A stretch of 25,455 nt of DNA from Saliniplasma sp051745305 (GCA_051745305.1 JBNJDY010000021.1:1-25455), one strand, 5' to 3'; positions 13,176 through 21,371 are shown, counted from the first letter of the stretch. Notes: generated by a model from the letters alone, not told the origin. Translations and numbers: made by a program.

Positions 13176-15644
13176 TTACCATTCTTCTCTTTCACCAGGT
13201 TCTATCTGTGATTCATCTTCTTCGAAGATCTCATCTTCTGGTGGTGCTGGAGGTTCTTCTTCCTCCCATTCGGATTCTGTAGCGGGTTCTGGTTCTATCT
13301 CTTCTTCTTCTATCTCTTCGTGAGTATACTCCTCTTCTTCGTATTCTGGTTCTTGCTCTAGTTCTTCTTTTTCTGCTTTAGATTTTTTATCCCTTTTATA
13401 GATGAAAACACCTAATGCGAAGAAAACACCAATGATGATCGCCACAAGTATATATGATAATTGTGTGGACAATATCGGTTTCGTTGATGAGTCTTCTTCT
13501 GTTCTAAGTGTTGCTGTTGTTTGCCATGTTTGGTCCGCAGTTCCGCCAACTTCTAAGTCTACATGATAGATGGCTCCTTCCTGCATATCAGAAGAAGATA
13601 CCATGTTGAATGTCACAGTCGTACTTTCACCAGGATAAAGAACCGTATCTTCTGGTTCAACATTCCAAACAGTTGATGCCGGTGAACTACCTGCCTGCCA
13701 GAAATATATAGCATCTTGGGCAGAATCGAATGACTCGATATCAACGTTTGGCACGTTTGGTGATAACCTAACATTCAAAGATCGTATCGGTTCATCACCT
13801 TTGTTTTCTATCGTATATGTCAGTTCAAACTCTTCGCCAGCTACAACTGTATTGTCATCGATATCTCCAGATATAGAAAGTTGAGGTCCTACACCTAAAA
13901 CTTCTCCATCTGTAGATAACGACATTTCTGATTCGTTCAAGGTATCTCCGTTCAGAGCATTCATCGTTAAATCAGCAGTGTAAATCGGTCTGTCATCTAC
14001 TAAACGCTGTTCGATGAATTCGGTATCTATCATTACGCCGAAGTTTACTTGTCTACTACTTCCTGCATAAAGTGTGAAAGATTCATCGAGCATCTCTATT
14101 GTATCTTGTTGAGGGTCACTAGGATTGATGAATGGAGTATCTGTTGTGTCCAACATGATCTCAGCATCCGTAAAATCAACATAACCATTGTTGACCAGAG
14201 TTATACTCACTGTCTGATAACCCATATCAGTTACCCTGACTGAATCAAGATCATAAGCACCGACATCTAAGGCCACGTCAGGTTCAGTAACCTCTATCCA
14301 TGCGTATGGTTCATCGGTATCAGCAACCAAACCAAGATCATCAACTTCATAGAAACCTTCAGAGCCGGTTACTTCGCCTTCTGAGTCAAAGTAGAAACCT
14401 TCGTAATCGAAGAACAACTTGTGTTGCCCTATCTGGATGTTCTGATCTATACCTAAGATTATATCGATATCAGTCGATTCTCCAACTTCCAGGTCACCGA
14501 TATCTACCATCGGGTCATCTGTAGTCGCAGTAGAATGTTCGTAATATTCACTTGGTACTGAGAATGGGAATTCATCGACCGGTTCAACGCTAATCCTCTC
14601 AAGATCTAAGTTTCCAGTGTTTGTAAAGGTAACAGTAAATTCTTGTTTTGGAGTTCCCTGGTTTATTTCATTTTCAACTATCTCAGCTGATAGTTCAGCG
14701 ATACGTGATATGGTTATAGTTACTGTACCATGCTCTGTTATTATTTCATCATCTTCTTCCCTAGTTGCTGTAATTTCATAATCAACTTCGTATTCACCTG
14801 GTTCCATCTCAAACGGTACTGTGAAACGGAAGTTAAATTGATTTGACCAACCTTGGCTTATATAATCAACATAAGATGTATCATCAGGATTATGTATCGT
14901 TACCTCGGTTCCTTCTTCATCAACTAAATCCGATTCGTCTAGCATGAGAGATACATCTTCTAGATCGGAATTACCGACGTTTGCAACTGTGATCGGTCTG
15001 TTGGCAAATTCTATACCTGGTTCTAATGTTCGATCTTCTACTTCGGTATTTCCTGCTAATTCTAACCAAACATATTCCCAGTTTTCATGTGAACCATACC
15101 ACTGATCTGTTGCAGAACTGTAATTTTCGATCTGCATCATTATTGGAATTCTGTATATTCCAGGAGTTGCTTCGTTTGGTATATCGAATTCAAAATTACC
15201 TGCGAATTCTTCTACACCACTGAATTCTCCGGTGTTTGTGTATATGGTATCTGTTATCCACTCGAAATTGTTAGAACCATTAATCCAGTCAGCACTGTTA
15301 TTAGATTCCCAATCATCTCCAACAAGTCTATCTATGTTTTCAGTATCGACTTCACTGTGGGTGATGTTAGCACTGTCTAATGGTTGTTCAGTTACGTTTT
15401 CGTTAAAATATGGGCGCATCGATATTTCTTTTTGCCCTACGAAAACATCTTCTTCTGGTTCATCGTCCACGTCTGAAAAATCTCCGTTTATCTCGACGGC
15501 ATTAAGCCAACCGTATTCTGGGTCTGACGTAAGTTCTTCGTCTGAAACGGCTGCTCCTTCTGTTGGTTTCGCCAGCATGGTAAACACGCTGAAAACCATT
15601 AACAGAACGATAAATACAGCCATTAGTCTATTTCTTTTTAACAT
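13176..15644 (-). CDS. Large secreted surface protein with COG1361-like repeats, TM helix and acidic cytoplasmic tail
   Basis: About 822 residues. A signal peptide (MLKRNRLMAVFIVLLMVFSV, then TML and an AKP region) is followed by a long extracellular part of beta-rich domains resembling the CARDB/NEW3-type 'COG1361' modules: NVGNSDLEDVSLML, TVTFTNTGNLDLERISVEP, SITLVNNGYVDFTDAEIML and TYTIENKGDEPIRSLNVRLS. Many N-x-S/T sites are present. A membrane helix (ILVAIIIGVFFALGVFIY) with KRDKKSK stop-transfer lies near residue 730, then a tail of about 75 residues that is nearly all Glu/Pro. ATG 15644 is preferred; the frame opens at TTG 15653. TATA at 15690-15703. It is probably a structural or adhesion protein of the envelope; no enzyme motif is visible. 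The acidic intracellular tail is unusual. Confidence 0.85.
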   Translation of the reverse strand: MLKRNRLMAVFIVLLMVFSVFTMLAKPTEGAAVSDEELTSDPEYGWLNAVEINGDFSDVDDEPEEDVFVGQKEISMRPYFNENVTEQPLDSANITHSEVDTENIDRLVGDDWESNNSADWINGSNNFEWITDTIYTNTGEFSGVEEFAGNFEFDIPNEATPGIYRIPIMMQIENYSSATDQWYGSHENWEYVWLELAGNTEVEDRTLEPGIEFANRPITVANVGNSDLEDVSLMLDESDLVDEEGTEVTIHNPDDTSYVDYISQGWSNQFNFRFTVPFEMEPGEYEVDYEITATREEDDEIITEHGTVTITISRIAELSAEIVENEINQGTPKQEFTVTFTNTGNLDLERISVEPVDEFPFSVPSEYYEHSTATTDDPMVDIGDLEVGESTDIDIILGIDQNIQIGQHKLFFDYEGFYFDSEGEVTGSEGFYEVDDLGLVADTDEPYAWIEVTEPDVALDVGAYDLDSVRVTDMGYQTVSITLVNNGYVDFTDAEIMLDTTDTPFINPSDPQQDTIEMLDESFTLYAGSSRQVNFGVMIDTEFIEQRLVDDRPIYTADLTMNALNGDTLNESEMSLSTDGEVLGVGPQLSISGDIDDNTVVAGEEFELTYTIENKGDEPIRSLNVRLSPNVPNVDIESFDSAQDAIYFWQAGSSPASTVWNVEPEDTVLYPGESTTVTFNMVSSSDMQEGAIYHVDLEVGGTADQTWQTTATLRTEEDSSTKPILSTQLSYILVAIIIGVFFALGVFIYKRDKKSKAEKEELEQEPEYEEEEYTHEEIEEEEIEPEPATESEWEEEEPPAPPEDEIFEEDESQIEPGEREEW

Positions 15645-15689
15645 ATTTATCAATCCATTTATTTACTTCAACAAATTTACAGCCATTAC

Positions 15690-15703
15690 ATATATAATAT
15701 TTA
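15690..15703 (-). promoter_or_regulatory. TATA box for the COG1361-like surface protein
   Basis: Minus-strand AAATATTATATATG, about 50 bases before ATG 15644, predicting a leader of roughly 25 bases that contains the weak GGATTGAT ribosome binding site. Confidence 0.5.
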
Positions 15704-15757
15704 TGGAACAATACTGGAACATAGATTATATCTGACTCGAATTCATTTAAATAATTT

Positions 15758-16015
15758 TTACTTTTTGAAAACCTTGTCATTTGGTCTTACTCTTTCTTTC
15801 ACCTTTATGCCGACTTCATCACCTTTTTCAACTCTTTCAACAGATTCTCCCTCGATTTCCATCGAAGTGATCTCCTGTTCGAAATCCGTATGATCCCCTT
15901 TAAAATAAAGAACATCTCCTACCACGACACTACCGTTTTCGATCTTTAAAGCTGCAACTTTCGGTTTTCTAAAATATTTGAAGACCTTTCCTATCTCTTC
16001 CATATCGAGCACCAT
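15758..16015 (-). CDS. Stand-alone EF-Tu domain-2-like protein
   Basis: An 85-residue beta-rich protein: VGDVLYFKGDHTDFEQEITS, then MEIEGESVERVEKGDEVGIK, then VKERVRPNDKVFK. The order GD-x-(I/L)-x-F-x-G, a Q-x-x-(I/V)-x-S-(M/L) strand and V-x-x-(G/A)-x-x-V-G-(I/L) matches domain II of translational GTPases, but without a G domain. Such small 'translation elongation factor-like' proteins are found in many archaea. They may act on RNA or accompany U32-type proteins, unproven here. TATTTAAG at 16033-16042 on the minus strand is about 25 bases before ATG 16015, so the mRNA is probably leaderless. It is divergent from the endonuclease IV-like gene. Confidence 0.8.
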   Translation of the reverse strand: MVLDMEEIGKVFKYFRKPKVAALKIENGSVVVGDVLYFKGDHTDFEQEITSMEIEGESVERVEKGDEVGIKVKERVRPNDKVFKK

Positions 16016-16030
16016 TATTATATACTATGC

Positions 16031-16042
16031 TAAACTTAAATA
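16031..16042 (-). promoter_or_regulatory. TATA box for the EF-Tu domain-2-like gene
   Basis: Minus-strand TATTTAAGTTTA, centred about 22-25 bases before ATG 16015, which fits leaderless transcription. Confidence 0.45.
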
Positions 16043-16051
16043 GATGATGGG

Positions 16052-16064
16052 TTAAATATATATA
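16052..16064 (+). promoter_or_regulatory. TATA box for the endonuclease IV-like operon
   Basis: TTAAATATATATA, a strong TATA element. The expected transcription start is near 16083-16088, which coincides with the ATG (16087) of the small leader frame rather than with the main start at 16122. Confidence 0.6.
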
Positions 16065-16086
16065 ACTGATTTAATATGTGGGAGGG

Positions 16087-16125
16087 ATGAAATCTACTCC
16101 TTATGTGGAGGATATTATATTATGA
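16087..16125 (+). CDS. Possible leader peptide MKSTPYVEDIIL overlapping the main start
   Basis: ATG 16087 opens a 12-codon frame whose TGA (16123-16125) overlaps the ATG (16122) of the next gene as ATGA. The ATG sits where the TATA element at 16052-16064 would start transcription, so it could be translated leaderlessly and then couple to the main gene. The main gene's SD GGAGGA (about 16107-16112) lies within it and can pair with CTCC (16097-16100) in a small hairpin. The frame is so short that chance is a real alternative. Confidence 0.35.
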   Translation: MKSTPYVEDIIL

Positions 16126-17159
16126 TACGTTTTGGACCTAGTGGGATACCTTTATCATGCAAGGGTAGGACCCTTCTCGATGGCGTACTAGACGTGCACA
16201 AATTGGGATTGTCCGCTTTAGAGGTTCAGTTCCTTAGAATGAATCCTAGGACTAGACCCGCAGATGAAGACGAGATCGGATTGAAAGCAAATGAAGTTGA
16301 AGGTAAGTTTATAATAGGTGTCAATAAAGGAAAGGATTACAAGGATATCTATACCGAAGATATGGAAAAAGTTCTCGAACCAGGAGATATGATACATTTT
16401 TTGAGTGGTGGAGTTGCTGAGGAATTTTATAGGTTTCCTCTCGTTGGAAAAGTAGCTAAAGAGGTTGATGTTAGATTAACTCTCCATACCCCATATTATA
16501 TGAAGCTGACAGAAAAAACTGGTGATTTGGTTGAAAAGTCTAAGAGAGGATTTAAATACAGTTCAGTGATGGCTGATGCATTGGATGCGGATATGGTTAT
16601 TACTCACTTAGGTATAAAGAACGAATCCATGAGTGATGACGAGATCCTCGAGGCCTCTATCGGGAATGTTAGAGAGATAAGAAATTGGATGAATGAGGAA
16701 TTATCTAACGGGATGATGATAGGTATCGAAGTACAATCTGGAAAAGATGTTTTTGGAAGATTAGATAATGTATTAGATGTTTGTAAAAAGGTCTCTGGAA
16801 CAATTCCCGTTTTGAATTTTGCTCACCTCAAAGCCATGGGTGGATACGAATTGGATTCAATAGACGATTTCGAAGAAATATTTGATAGATGTAAAAATTT
16901 CATCAAATCCGATTATTATGTTCACTTTTCTGGAGTGGAAGTAAGATCTGAAGATGAATACCGTTTTACACCGATAAAAAGAGGAGACTTAAACTTCGAG
17001 GTTTTGGTTGATTACATTTTAGATTCATGGGATGACGTCACAATAATCTCAGGTTCACCACTAAAAGAACATGATGCAATGTATATGAAGGTCATCTTCG
17101 AAAGATTATATGCCAAAGAGATAGCGAAAGAGTTAAGAAGAAAAAAGAAAGGTGATTGA
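16122..17159 (+). CDS. Endonuclease IV-like TIM-barrel protein (AP endonuclease family 2)
   Basis: A 345-residue protein. The start IRFGPSGIPLSCKGRTLLDG and GLSALEVQFLRM, then RLTLHTPYYMKLT, MVITHLG, IGIEVQSG, VLNFAHLKAMGG and YYVHFSGVE follow the strand-end order of His, Glu, His and Asp metal ligands in endonuclease IV (Nfo, COG0648) TIM barrels. Length is above the usual 280 because of an insert around residues 50-100. Nfo enzymes cut DNA at abasic sites using three zinc ions; some archaeal members of this branch have not been tested, so the substrate is inferred. GGAGGA precedes ATG 16122 by about ten bases. The TGA is four bases before the ATG of the PHI gene, and GGTGAT of this gene's end serves as the next SD, so they form an operon. 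Confidence 0.8.
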   Translation: MIRFGPSGIPLSCKGRTLLDGVLDVHKLGLSALEVQFLRMNPRTRPADEDEIGLKANEVEGKFIIGVNKGKDYKDIYTEDMEKVLEPGDMIHFLSGGVAEEFYRFPLVGKVAKEVDVRLTLHTPYYMKLTEKTGDLVEKSKRGFKYSSVMADALDADMVITHLGIKNESMSDDEILEASIGNVREIRNWMNEELSNGMMIGIEVQSGKDVFGRLDNVLDVCKKVSGTIPVLNFAHLKAMGGYELDSIDDFEEIFDRCKNFIKSDYYVHFSGVEVRSEDEYRFTPIKRGDLNFEVLVDYILDSWDDVTIISGSPLKEHDAMYMKVIFERLYAKEIAKELRRKKKGD

Positions 17160-17163
17160 TCCT

Positions 17164-17718
17164 ATGGGTGAGATATTTGTTGAATCTATGGATTATATAT
17201 TAGAGTCCATATCAAAATCCTTAAAATCCGTCAACGATTTGGATTTGAAAAGAGCATCAGATATCCTAATTAATTCAAAACAGGTTTTTGTTTACGGTGC
17301 TGGAAGGTCAGGTCTAGTAGGTCGTACTTTTGCAATGCGGTTGATGCAGATAGGGTTTACCGCTTTTTTCATAGGTGAGACGATAACTCCTGCTGTCAAC
17401 GTCGAAGATTGTGCCATTTTTATATCTAAAACCGGTGAGACACAAACTGCGATCCAGGCTGCGAAGATCATCAAAGATAGGGTAGGTGCGGAGATCATTT
17501 TAGTGACCGCTTCCCCAAAATCGACTTTGGCAGAATATGCTGATGAAATAATTTATCTAGACGTAGTTCGGACTGAAAAAGATAAAACTTTAGCACCTTT
17601 AGGGACCATATTTGAAAATTCAGCTATGATATTTTTAGATGCTTTTATTGCCGAACTTATGAACAAAATCGGTGAAACAGAGGAAGAAATGGAATTTAGA
17701 CACCCTATTTTAGTCTAA
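17164..17718 (+). CDS. hxlB: 6-phospho-3-hexuloisomerase (SIS domain)
   Basis: A 184-residue protein with one SIS domain: FVYGAGRSGLVGRTFAMRL (phosphosugar loop), TPAV, FISKTGETQTAI, ILVTASPKSTLAEYAD, then TLAPLGTIFENSAMIFLD with the conserved Glu and the C-terminal EFRHPILV. This matches archaeal PHI, which interconverts hexulose-6-phosphate and fructose-6-phosphate in the ribulose monophosphate route, used by many archaea to make pentose phosphates. The partner hexulose-6-phosphate synthase is not in this window. ATG 17164 is chosen over GTG 17152 because GGTGAT at the end of the upstream gene forms an SD seven bases before it. It is followed by a T-rich end and the ribosomal cluster promoter. 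Confidence 0.88.
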   Translation: MGEIFVESMDYILESISKSLKSVNDLDLKRASDILINSKQVFVYGAGRSGLVGRTFAMRLMQIGFTAFFIGETITPAVNVEDCAIFISKTGETQTAIQAAKIIKDRVGAEIILVTASPKSTLAEYADEIIYLDVVRTEKDKTLAPLGTIFENSAMIFLDAFIAELMNKIGETEEEMEFRHPILV

Positions 17719-17719
17719 T

Positions 17720-17733
17720 CCTCCATTATTTTT
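17720..17733 (+). terminator. C/T-rich end after the PHI gene
   Basis: CCTCCATTATTTTT begins two bases after the TAA and precedes the ribosomal operon TATA box. Confidence 0.45.
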
Positions 17734-17746
17734 AAATACCAAAAGA

Positions 17747-17754
17747 TTTATAAG
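17747..17754 (+). promoter_or_regulatory. TATA box of the rps12-rps7-EF-2 operon
   Basis: TTTATAAG, identical to the element at 4326-4333, with the A-rich CCAAAAG upstream. Start of transcription is expected near 17775, about 15 bases before the GTG of rps12. Confidence 0.65.
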
Positions 17755-17790
17755 CGTCCCTGATTCAATGTTAAAAATGGAGTTGTAACT

Positions 17791-18219
17791 GTGGCTAACG
17801 GATTAAATTGTGCAAGAAAACTCAAGAAAAATCGTCAAAAGTTCAGATGGAGCGATCTTCAATATAAAAAGAGAGCGAAAGGTCTTAAAAAGAAGGCCGA
17901 TCCCTTAGAGGGAGCTCCACAAGGTAGAGGTATCGTTTTAGAAAAGGTCGGTATCGAGGCAAAACAGCCTAACTCTGCTATCAGAAAATGTGTTAAAGTT
18001 CAGCTTATTAAAAATGGTAGGCAGGTGACCGTTTTTGCTCCTGGAGAAGGTGCCATAAACTTTATTGATGAACACGATGAAGTATTGATTGAGGGAATAG
18101 GGGGTATGCGTGGTAGAGCTTACGGTGATATCCCTGGAGTTAGATTCAAAGTCGTTAAAGTGAACAGAGTAGCCCTGGTAGAATTGATCGCCGGGAATAA
18201 AGAAAAACCAATAAGATGA
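17791..18219 (+). CDS. rps12: Small subunit ribosomal protein uS12
   Basis: A 142-residue protein beginning MANGLNCARKLKKNRQKFRW, with the decoding-site loops KKKADPLEGAPQGRGIVLEK and KQPNSAIRKCVKVQL, and the end of the family, IAGNKEKPIR. Length and sequence are typical of archaeal/eukaryotic uS12, which lines the decoding centre of the 30S subunit. It starts with GTG, preceded by GGAG at eight bases. The TGA is 13 bases before the ATG of rps7, whose SD GGAGG lies directly after it. Confidence 0.98.
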   Translation: MANGLNCARKLKKNRQKFRWSDLQYKKRAKGLKKKADPLEGAPQGRGIVLEKVGIEAKQPNSAIRKCVKVQLIKNGRQVTVFAPGEGAINFIDEHDEVLIEGIGGMRGRAYGDIPGVRFKVVKVNRVALVELIAGNKEKPIR

Positions 18220-18232
18220 TGGAGGACTTTTG

Positions 18233-18862
18233 ATGGCTAAAGAAGAAAAAGTTGAAGAAGATGTTTTAACCAAAAGACAAAGGCTGTACGAAAACTTGGA
18301 GATGCCTTTATTATTCGATAAATACGACATGAAAGATGTAGAAGTAACAGATCCAGGTCTTAAAAAATATATCAATTTACTACCTATACTTGTTCCACAC
18401 AGTGGGGGAACCCACTCTAACGAACGTTTTGGAAATCAAGAGGTTAGTATCATTGAAAAATTGATCAATTCTTTGATGAGAAGACAGGAATATACTGGTA
18501 AGAAAACTAAAAGTTATAACACTATCAAAGATGCTATGGATATAATCCATGAGAAGACAGGAAAAAATCCTGTCCAGATATTGGTAGATGCGATCGAGCA
18601 TTCAGCGCCTAAAGAAGAAACCACTCAAATCACATACGGTGGTATATCAGTTCCAAAAGCCGTGGATGTATCTCCTATTAGAAGATTATCTATTGCAGTC
18701 GGGAACAACACAAAGGGCGCTGTTAAAGCCAGTTACAAAAATAAAAAGGATATAGCTCAATGTTTGGCTGAAGAATTGATGAAAGCCGCCAATAAAGACA
18801 GAAACAGTTACGCTGTTTCAAAGAAAGAAGAAATTGAAAGGATGGCTCAATCAGCTAGATAG
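18233..18862 (+). CDS. rps7: Small subunit ribosomal protein uS7
   Basis: A 209-residue protein with an acidic N-terminal extension (MAKEEKVEEDVLTKRQRLYE), then PILVPHSGGTHSNERFGNQE, MRRQEYTGKKTKSYN, GKNPVQILVDAIEHSAP and the C-terminal KDRNSYAVSKKEEIERMAQS, all typical of archaeal uS7, which binds the 3' major domain of 16S rRNA and the E site. ATG 18233 with GGAGG seven bases upstream is preferred to the TTG just before it. It ends in TAG directly followed by TGA. Cotranscribed with rps12 and EF-2. Confidence 0.98.
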   Translation: MAKEEKVEEDVLTKRQRLYENLEMPLLFDKYDMKDVEVTDPGLKKYINLLPILVPHSGGTHSNERFGNQEVSIIEKLINSLMRRQEYTGKKTKSYNTIKDAMDIIHEKTGKNPVQILVDAIEHSAPKEETTQITYGGISVPKAVDVSPIRRLSIAVGNNTKGAVKASYKNKKDIAQCLAEELMKAANKDRNSYAVSKKEEIERMAQSAR

Positions 18863-18911
18863 TGAATTAAGATGGAATTAATATTAAAATCATTAATCAG
18901 GTGAATTTTTT

Positions 18912-21110
18912 ATGGGACGTAAAGAAGAAAATATTAAAAAAGCACAGAAGTTGATGGATAAACCATTACAGATTCGAAACATAGGAACAGCTGCTCATAT
19001 CGATCATGGTAAAACCACTTTGAGTGATAACCTCATCGCTGGTGCAGGTATGATGTCGGAAGAGCTTGCTGGTAAACAATTGATGTTAGATTTTGATGAA
19101 CAAGAACAAGAAAGAGGGATCACCATAAACGCAGCAAACGTTTCTATGGTTCACGATTTTGAAAGCGACGAATATCTCATCAATTTAGTAGATACTCCGG
19201 GTCACGTTGATTTTGGTGGTGACGTTACTCGAGCTATGCGTGCTGTAGATGGTGTGATTATAGTTGTTTGCGCAGTTGAAGGTGTTATGCCTCAGACTGA
19301 AACCGTGGTTAGACAGGCTATGAAAGAAAAGGTCAAACCGATCTTATTCATCAACAAGGTTGACAGGTTGATAAAAGAATTGAATGTTACTCCAGAGGAG
19401 ATGCAGCAGAGATTCCACAAGATCATCAGAGAAGTGGATCAACTGATCACAAAAAATGCTCCAGAAGAGTTTAAGGATGATTGGAAACTAAGTGTGGAAG
19501 ACGGTACCGTAGCATTCGGATCCGCACTCATGAACTGGGCGATCTCAGTACCATACATGCAGAAGAAAAAGATAACGTTCAAAGACATATATGATCATAT
19601 TGAACAGGAAAAAGAGAGAGAGCTTATCAAATTAGCACCTCTCCACGAAGTTCTACTGAATCAAGTTATCAGACATATGCCAAATCCTGTGGACGCACAA
19701 AAGTACAGGATACCACATATATGGAGAGGGGACGAAGAGTCCGATATTGGGGAAGCTATGATCAATTTGGATGAAAGTGGTCCCACGGCTATGATGGTTA
19801 CAAAGATCATAATGGATCCACACGCTGGAGAGATATCCGTAGGAAGACTTTTCAGCGGTAAAGTTAAGGACGGAATGATGTTGAATGTTGACAACATACC
19901 GAATCCAAATCGAGTCCAGAGAGTTTCCTTGAGTGTAGGTGCAGACAGGATAACAGTCGATGAGATCAAGGCAGGTAATATCGTAGCTATAGGTGGATTA
20001 CGGGACGCTATCGCTGGTTCAACTGTCAGTAGTATAAAGGACATGGTACCATTCGAAGAGATGAAACATTTCTCAGAACCAGTTGTAACAAAAGCCGTAG
20101 AGGCAAAAAATACAGCTGATCTACCAAAACTCATCGAAGTGTTAAGATCTATTGCAAAAGCAGATCCAAGTATCAGTATATCTATCGACGAAGAAACCGG
20201 GGAACATTTGATATCCGGTATGGGTGAACTTCATCTTGAAGTCACTGAACACAGGATAAGGGAGGAACATGGTGTACCTGTTACATCCTCTGAACCCATC
20301 GTTGTTTATAGAGAATGTGTTGAAGGGCATGGAGGAGTGTTCGAAGGTATCTCACCAAATAGACACAACAGATTCTATTTCGAAGTCGAGCCGTTAGAGC
20401 ATGAGATTGTAGATGCTATCGATAAAGGAGATATCAAAGTAAAAGGTAAAATCAAGAACAAGAACGAACTGTCTAAAGAATTACAAGAATTAGGTATGTC
20501 CAAGGACGAATCTAAGAACTTCCAAACATTCTTGGATGATAATGTACTCTTAGATATGACCAAAGGTATACAATATCTACACGAAACCATGGAACTGATC
20601 GTACAGGGATTCGAAGAAGCTATGGAAGAAGGACCTTTAGCTAGAGAGAAATGTAAAGGTATGAAAGTCAAACTCATCGATGCAAAACTCCACGAAGACA
20701 CAATCCACAGAGGTCCAGCCCAGGTGATACCAGCAGCTAAAAACGCCATATACGGAGCGATGTGCCAGGGACAAAGGCTATTACTCGAACCGAAACAGAA
20801 AGTATTCATCGACGTTCCTTCAAAGATAATGGGAAATGTTACAGTAGAGATTCAGCAAAGACGTGGGGAGATCCTAGATATGACACAGGACGGCGAAAAC
20901 ACAAAGATAGAATCGAAAGCACCTGTTTCTGAGATGTTCGGATTCTCCGGGGATATCAGAAGTGCTACAGGCGGTAAAGCTCTTTGGTCCACGGAACACG
21001 GCGGATTCGAAAGAGTACCAAAGAATCTGCAGAGTGAGATCGTAAGAGAGATCCGAGAAAGGAAAGGATTGAACCCAGAACCTTTCAATGAATCACATTA
21101 CTCTGCCTGA
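18912..21110 (+). CDS. fusA: Elongation factor 2 (aEF-2)
   Basis: A 732-residue translocase GTPase. G1 is AHIDHGKTTLSD, the switch 1 region LDFDEQEQERGITI, G3 is DTPGHVDFGGD and G4 is INKVD. Domain III has ISISIDEETGEHLISGMGEL, and domain IV carries the diphthamide target His599 in HEDTIHRGPAQVIPA. The full archaeal length is present with no intein. It moves tRNA and mRNA through the ribosome after peptide bond formation. SD AGGTGA lies about eight bases before ATG 18912. It closes the rps12-rps7-EF-2 operon; the EF-1A gene that often follows in archaea is replaced by a small membrane protein gene. Confidence 0.98.
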   Translation: MGRKEENIKKAQKLMDKPLQIRNIGTAAHIDHGKTTLSDNLIAGAGMMSEELAGKQLMLDFDEQEQERGITINAANVSMVHDFESDEYLINLVDTPGHVDFGGDVTRAMRAVDGVIIVVCAVEGVMPQTETVVRQAMKEKVKPILFINKVDRLIKELNVTPEEMQQRFHKIIREVDQLITKNAPEEFKDDWKLSVEDGTVAFGSALMNWAISVPYMQKKKITFKDIYDHIEQEKERELIKLAPLHEVLLNQVIRHMPNPVDAQKYRIPHIWRGDEESDIGEAMINLDESGPTAMMVTKIIMDPHAGEISVGRLFSGKVKDGMMLNVDNIPNPNRVQRVSLSVGADRITVDEIKAGNIVAIGGLRDAIAGSTVSSIKDMVPFEEMKHFSEPVVTKAVEAKNTADLPKLIEVLRSIAKADPSISISIDEETGEHLISGMGELHLEVTEHRIREEHGVPVTSSEPIVVYRECVEGHGGVFEGISPNRHNRFYFEVEPLEHEIVDAIDKGDIKVKGKIKNKNELSKELQELGMSKDESKNFQTFLDDNVLLDMTKGIQYLHETMELIVQGFEEAMEEGPLAREKCKGMKVKLIDAKLHEDTIHRGPAQVIPAAKNAIYGAMCQGQRLLLEPKQKVFIDVPSKIMGNVTVEIQQRRGEILDMTQDGENTKIESKAPVSEMFGFSGDIRSATGGKALWSTEHGGFERVPKNLQSEIVREIRERKGLNPEPFNESHYSA

Positions 21111-21122
21111 TAAGAGCGAAAC

Positions 21123-21130
21123 TTTTTAAT
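21123..21130 (+). promoter_or_regulatory. TATA-like box for the small membrane protein
   Basis: TTTTTAAT about 28 bases before ATG 21155, with no SD between, so the transcript would be leaderless. The EF-2 terminator lies inside this promoter. Confidence 0.4.
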
Positions 21131-21152
21131 AACCCCTTTTTTTCTTTCTTTA
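21131..21152 (+). terminator. C-run/T-run terminator of the EF-2 operon
   Basis: AACCCC followed by seven T and CTTTCTTT, about 20 bases after the EF-2 TGA. Strongest example of the motif in the window. Confidence 0.6.
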
Positions 21153-21154
21153 CT

Positions 21155-21355
21155 ATGTCAAATCCAGAAGAACATTTGATAAGCCACGATATCCTGAGTA
21201 TTTTGTATGCATTATTAGCAGCGATTGGAATAGCTATTTACTTTTCATGGGGTATCATGTTCGGAGTATGGTGGGATGTCGGTTTGTACTCAGTTACAGC
21301 TATGATGGTAGGTTTTGGGTTAGTTGGATTTTTTCTTTACTCCATTAAAGAATAA
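21155..21355 (+). CDS. Small two-TM membrane protein
   Basis: A 66-residue protein: a polar start (MSNPEEHLISHDILS), a first helix ILYALLAAIGIAIYFSWGIM, a short FGVWWDVG turn and a second helix LYSVTAMMVGFGLVGFFLY ending SIKE. No family recognised. It has no SD; a TATA-like box 28 bases upstream suggests leaderless expression. The coding reading is supported by the clean two-helix layout and by the bidirectional termination tract right after it. Confidence 0.7.
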   Translation: MSNPEEHLISHDILSILYALLAAIGIAIYFSWGIMFGVWWDVGLYSVTAMMVGFGLVGFFLYSIKE

Positions 21356-21371
21356 TTAAAAAAGAGATTTT

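Noticed and set aside
17938..18375. Minus-strand frame of 145 codons over rps12/rps7
   Set aside because: Fully antisense to two ribosomal protein genes.
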